Origin: JBKBMT01 sp046295655
GTDB taxonomy: Bacteria; Pseudomonadota; Alphaproteobacteria; Rhodobacterales; Rhodobacteraceae
Direction: 5' to 3'
DNA: 9,400 nucleotides
NCBI GenBank assembly: GCA_046295655.1
Contig: JBKBMT010000088.1
Span: forward strand, 1-9,400
Shown: positions 6,629 to 9,400 of the stretch, one piece after another
Layout of the letters: each line of letters starts with the position of its first letter
How positions within the stretch are numbered: position 1 is the first letter of the stretch
Notes under the pieces: model-generated
Seen by the model: the letters and a program-made list of their open reading frames with translations, nothing else
Databases searched by the model: none
Told to the model about the DNA's origin: nothing
Translations under genes and position numbers: made by a program

Positions 6629-7198
6629 TCAGTTCTGAAGGGGGGCCGGCTTGGGTGCCGGTGCCGGCCCGGCGCCGGGCGGCGGCGCGGGCTGGGTGGC
6701 CGCCGGCGTGGAACCGGCCTGCGCCTGCTGCGCCGCGGCCTTCTGTGCGTTGGCCAGCGGGTCTTCCTGGCGCTGGACCGAACCTTCGAAATGAGCGCCG
6801 CTTTCGATGGCGATGGTCTTGTGGATAATGTCGCCCTCGACCCGGGCGCTGGAGGTCAGCCGGACCTTGAGGCCGCGCACCCGGCCCACGACGCGCCCGT
6901 TGATCACGATGTCGTCGGCCACGATCTCGCCCCGGATGGTCGCGGATTCGCCGACCGTCAGCAGATGCGCGCGGATGTCGCCTTCGACCACCCCCTCCAC
7001 CTGGATGTCGCCGGTTGTCTTGAGATTGCCGACGATGGTCAGGTCGGAGGAAAGGATCGACGCCGCGGGCTTGCTTTTCTGCATGGACGAACTCGTGCTG
7101 GGGGCTGGCTGATAGGGGGCGGCGGCGGTATCCGGCTGCCGCTTCTCGGGCTCGCCCGCCTTCGGTCCGGGTTCGTTGATCCTGCTCTTAGAAAACAT
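6629..7198 (-). CDS. Bactofilin, polymer-forming cytoskeletal protein
   Basis: Bactofilins self-assemble into non-polar filaments on the inner face of the membrane and position cell-wall enzymes. The protein has 189 residues. Residues 1-46 form a polar, probably disordered arm. Residues about 47-143 form the right-handed beta-helix core, visible as short valine/isoleucine strands separated by glycine turns (GDIQVEGVVEGDI, GRVVGRVRG, ARVEGDI). Residues 144-189 form a Pro/Ala/Gln-rich tail. The N-terminus MFSKS resembles the membrane-targeting peptide described for Caulobacter BacA. Its ATG overlaps the last 11 bases of the M23 gene, so translation is probably coupled. A modest AGGG lies nine bases upstream, inside the M23 gene. 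An internal Met at residue 40 is a less likely start. A strong terminator follows. Pairing with an M23 enzyme is a recurring bactofilin context (Helicobacter, Hyphomonas), supporting a role in local wall remodelling. Confidence 0.93.
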   Translation of the reverse strand: MFSKSRINEPGPKAGEPEKRQPDTAAAPYQPAPSTSSSMQKSKPAASILSSDLTIVGNLKTTGDIQVEGVVEGDIRAHLLTVGESATIRGEIVADDIVINGRVVGRVRGLKVRLTSSARVEGDIIHKTIAIESGAHFEGSVQRQEDPLANAQKAAAQQAQAGSTPAATQPAPPPGAGPAPAPKPAPLQN

Positions 7199-8525
7199 TG
7201 TTCGCTGCCCTGATGTAGGTCATCGGATTGACGGCGTTCCCGCCGACGCGGACCTCGTAGTGGAGATGAACGCCGGTCGACCGCCCTGTCGATCCCATAT
7301 CACCGATCCGGTCCCCGCGCGAGACCGATTGTCCCTCGCGCACACGGATTTGCGACAGATGCGCATAGAGCGTCTCGATCCCGAAGGCATGCTGGATGAT
7401 CACCGTATTGCCATAGCCGGAATGCCATCCGGCCTTCTTGACCAAGCCGCCCGCCGTGGCATGGATCGCCGTGCCGCGCGCCCCGGCAAAGTCGGTTCCC
7501 GAATGCATGCGGGTGCCGCCCCCCTTGGGATCGCGGCGATAGCCGAAACCGCTGGTGAACCGGAAGGCGCCGCGCACCGGGTTGGCGAAAGGCACCTTCT
7601 GGACCGCGAGGCGGTAAAGCGACATCTGGTCCAGCCCGGCCAGGATCGCATCGGCGCGGGTCTCGTCGGGGTGAATGTCGCCCTTGGTCGAGAATCGCAG
7701 CGCCCCGACCGGGCCGCCGGTGCCGGAATAGCCCCGGCGAACCTCGCGCAGCACATCCTCCGGGCGCAGGCCGGCATTGCGGAACATCCGGTCTAGCGGC
7801 TCCATCGAGACGGTCACGGCCTCCTCGATGCGCGTGAAGATCTCGTGGTTGCGTTCCTGCATGAGCTGGAGATCGAGCGCGATCTCCTGCGCCTCGGCCT
7901 TCGACTGAAGGGCGGCGAAGGCCATCGAATCGCGTTCCTCGGCAACGGCGGCAAGCGCCTCCGACAGCATGTCGAGGGTCGCCTCGGTTTCCTGCGCCCT
8001 TGCGAGAAGCGGGCTGCCCTCACCTCCCTGTTCGGCAAGCGAACGGCGCAGGTCCTCGACCTCGGCGCGGGCCTGGTCGCGTTCGCGGATCGCCCGGCGC
8101 AGGGTCCTCTGCACCACCTCCAGCCCGGTCTCGACTTCGCGGCGCCGATCCTCGGAGGTCAGCAGAAGCGTCTGCATCTGCGAGACCTTGCCGAGCGCCA
8201 TGTTGAACCGCTCCTGGGCCTGCAACGCCTCTTCGGCCCGTTCGTCGCGTTCCCGCGACAGCGCATCGAGCCGCTGTTCGAACACGATCTGCTCGCGCAG
8301 CGCCTGTTCGCGGGTGGACGCCGAGCCGATGCTGTCGATCATCAGGATCGAGGTCGCCAGAACCGTCCAGCCGAACAGCAGAACCCCGCCGGCCAGTGCT
8401 GCGACCTGCGTTGCGGGCCGGAGCCGCACGAACCGTGTCTCGGTTTCGGATTTCAGGAACAGCCGCCGTTCGGGAAAGCATCGTTCGAGCGTGTGGTTCA
8501 CCCGAAAGAGTATCCGCTTCGGCAT
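7188..8525 (-). CDS. Membrane-anchored M23 (LytM-type) metallopeptidase with coiled coil
   Basis: This is a predicted zinc endopeptidase that cuts peptide cross-links in peptidoglycan. It has 445 residues. A basic cytoplasmic arm (about 1-38) is followed by one membrane helix (about 41-63) with the C-terminus in the periplasm. A long charged coiled coil covers about 70-236 with a Gly/Glu break near 166-172, followed by a linker. The M23 domain occupies about 315-435. The active site is complete: zinc ligands H341 and D345 (HSGTD) and H422 (HLHYE), with catalytic H389 (YAHL) and H420. It is therefore probably an active enzyme, unlike the degenerate EnvC/NlpD activators, although the coiled-coil layout resembles EnvC. 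The ATG at 8525 has only a weak GGGG nearby. It overlaps the bactofilin gene by 11 bases; the cytoplasmic arm is the obvious place for contact with bactofilin filaments. It is comparable to LmdC of Hyphomonas, with orthology not tested. Confidence 0.94.
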   Translation of the reverse strand: MPKRILFRVNHTLERCFPERRLFLKSETETRFVRLRPATQVAALAGGVLLFGWTVLATSILMIDSIGSASTREQALREQIVFEQRLDALSRERDERAEEALQAQERFNMALGKVSQMQTLLLTSEDRRREVETGLEVVQRTLRRAIRERDQARAEVEDLRRSLAEQGGEGSPLLARAQETEATLDMLSEALAAVAEERDSMAFAALQSKAEAQEIALDLQLMQERNHEIFTRIEEAVTVSMEPLDRMFRNAGLRPEDVLREVRRGYSGTGGPVGALRFSTKGDIHPDETRADAILAGLDQMSLYRLAVQKVPFANPVRGAFRFTSGFGYRRDPKGGGTRMHSGTDFAGARGTAIHATAGGLVKKAGWHSGYGNTVIIQHAFGIETLYAHLSQIRVREGQSVSRGDRIGDMGSTGRSTGVHLHYEVRVGGNAVNPMTYIRAANNVF

Positions 8526-8593
8526 GCTGTCGCCCCGTCACTGCCCAGGAGCATCAAGGCTCCGTCCCCGGGCCGTTGGTAGCGAACAAGCTC

Positions 8594-8608
8594 CGGTTGA
8601 TGCAACCG
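8594..8608. repeat. Perfect 6+6 inverted repeat upstream of the M23 gene
   Basis: CGGTTG (8594-8599) and CAACCG (8603-8608) flank ATG as a spacer. It lies about 70 bases before the M23 start, within the 158-base gap after the DUF455 gene. It overlaps TTGCAT on the - strand, a possible but weak -35 box with only a poor -10 (TACCAA) 18 bases on. It could be an operator, but the evidence is only symmetry and position. Confidence 0.35.
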
Positions 8609-8658
8609 AAGCCGATCCTTTTGCGCCGGGCCGTTCCCCGGCTGCGGCGATTTGAGCG

Positions 8659-8677
8659 AAAACCCGCCGATCTGCGG
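8659..8677 (-). terminator. Weak candidate terminator after the DUF455 gene
   Basis: On the - strand CCGC (8677-8674) and GCGG (8667-8664) form a four-base stem with a six-base loop, then one G and TTTT (8662-8659). It begins seven bases after the DUF455 stop, which is a good place, but the stem is short. Read-through into the M23 gene is quite possible. Confidence 0.28.
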
Positions 8678-8683
8678 CCCGGA

Positions 8684-9400
8684 TCAGGCGCTTGTCGGCT
8701 GCGGTTCGACCAGCGGCCAGTAGAAGTCGGGGGGCAGTCCGGCCTCGGCGCGCCGCGCCTCGTCGAAGGGCGGCTTCAGTGCCCCGTGGAAATGCCGCCG
8801 GACCAGGTGGTGAAACGTGTCCTTCGGATCGAGCTCGTGGCGGCCGCAGAGGAAGTTGAACCACTTGGAGCCATAGGCGACATGGCCGACCTCTTCGGCG
8901 CTGATCGTCTCGAGCGCCGCGGTGGCCTGCGCATCGCCCGCCTTGCGGAATATCGCGACCATCTGGGGCGTGACGTCCAGCCCGCGGGCCTCGAGCACCA
9001 TCGGCACCACGGCCAGCCGGGCCAGCAGATCGCCCGCAGTGTCCTCGGCCGCACGCCACATGCCCGCATGGGCCGGCAGGGCGCCGTAATGGCTGCCCTG
9101 GATCTCGAGCCAGTCTGCCAGAAGGGTGAAGTGGTGCGCCTCCTCGTCGGCCGCCTTCACCCAGTCGTCGTAGAATCCCGGCGGCATCGGGACATGCGCG
9201 ACGCGCGCGACGATATCCCAGTGCAGATCGACGGCGTTGAGCTCGATATGGGCGATGGCGTGCAGCAGCGCGATGCGCCCGGCCGCGGTTCCGGGTCTTC
9301 GCCGCGGCACCTCGCGGGGCGGCAGCAGTTCCGGCCGCTCGGGTCGCGCCGGGCGCGCGGGCGGGTCGGCGCGGCCCACGGGCAGCGGTCGGCCCGCGGC
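8684..9400 (-). CDS. DUF455 family ferritin-like protein, 5' end beyond the window
   Basis: This gene encodes a DUF455 protein, an all-helical family with a ferritin-like fold and unsettled function, usually about 260-280 residues. The frame stays open to the window edge and reads AAGRPLPVGRADPP across the GTG at 9379. That fits the proline-rich N-terminal segment of the family, so the true start is to the right of 9400 and the GTG is not the start. Counting from that GTG, the likely di-metal ligands are H44/E46 (AHIEL), E79/E80 with H82/H83 (EEAHHF), E130 (VLEAR) and E162/E163 with H166 (EEVGHVAYG). The C-terminus PPDFYWPLVE looks complete. There is no visible signal peptide in the part seen. 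The M23-bactofilin pair follows on the same strand after 158 bases. Family assignment is good; the reaction is unknown. Confidence 0.87.
   Translation of the reverse strand, partial: AAGRPLPVGRADPPARPARPERPELLPPREVPRRRPGTAAGRIALLHAIAHIELNAVDLHWDIVARVAHVPMPPGFYDDWVKAADEEAHHFTLLADWLEIQGSHYGALPAHAGMWRAAEDTAGDLLARLAVVPMVLEARGLDVTPQMVAIFRKAGDAQATAALETISAEEVGHVAYGSKWFNFLCGRHELDPKDTFHHLVRRHFHGALKPPFDEARRAEAGLPPDFYWPLVEPQPTSA

Noticed and set aside
8564..8637. Second GGAAC on the - strand (8637-8633) upstream of the M23 gene as an EcfG promoter
   Set aside because: No CGTT follows at 15-19 bases; the best match is CGGC at 18 bases.
1..9400. Mobile elements, CRISPR, tRNA or rRNA genes, phage genes
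   Set aside because: I saw no direct repeats, terminal inverted repeats, transposase motifs, spacer arrays or structural RNA signatures; the coding content is conserved core and common accessory genes.

Overview
This is a GC-rich window with dense, ordinary chromosomal gene content. Protein content, gene order and codon use suggest an alphaproteobacterium, most likely of the Rhodobacteraceae (Rhodobacter, Rhodovulum, Paracoccus or roseobacter relatives). That assignment comes from recognising the families, not from a search. I see no mobile element, CRISPR array, tRNA, rRNA or clear sign of horizontal transfer, and no gene-free stretch longer than about 160 bases.

Left part, + strand (about 70-5989): an exported N-acetylmuramoyl-L-alanine amidase of the AmiC type, then bifunctional penicillin-binding protein 1A (mrcA), then peptide chain release factor 2 (prfB), then a five-helix membrane protein of the DUF2189 type. 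Between the amidase and mrcA lies a good sigma-70-like promoter whose -10 box is the centre of a perfect 7+7 inverted repeat, inside a larger imperfect dyad. prfB may have its own promoter and carries no programmed frameshift site. The + strand block ends in a strong nested stem-loop shared with the convergent block.

Right part, - strand (transcribed from 9400 down to 6041): a ferritin-like DUF455 protein cut by the window edge, a membrane-anchored M23 endopeptidase with a long coiled coil, and a bactofilin whose start codon overlaps the end of the M23 gene by 11 bases. The bactofilin is followed by a textbook rho-independent terminator. Next is a separate small gene for a DUF892 (YciE/YciF-type) ferritin-like stress protein, which has a perfect Shine-Dalgarno sequence and an upstream GGAAC-N16-CGTT match to the alphaproteobacterial general-stress (EcfG) promoter.

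Functionally the window is a cell-wall neighbourhood. PBP1A makes and cross-links peptidoglycan, the amidase removes stem peptides at division, and the M23 enzyme cuts cross-links, probably at sites set by the bactofilin scaffold. Two ferritin-like proteins flank the M23-bactofilin pair. The observations most worth following are the EcfG-type promoter, the palindrome-embedded mrcA promoter and the overlapping M23-bactofilin pair. None of them amounts to a wholly new system on sequence alone.
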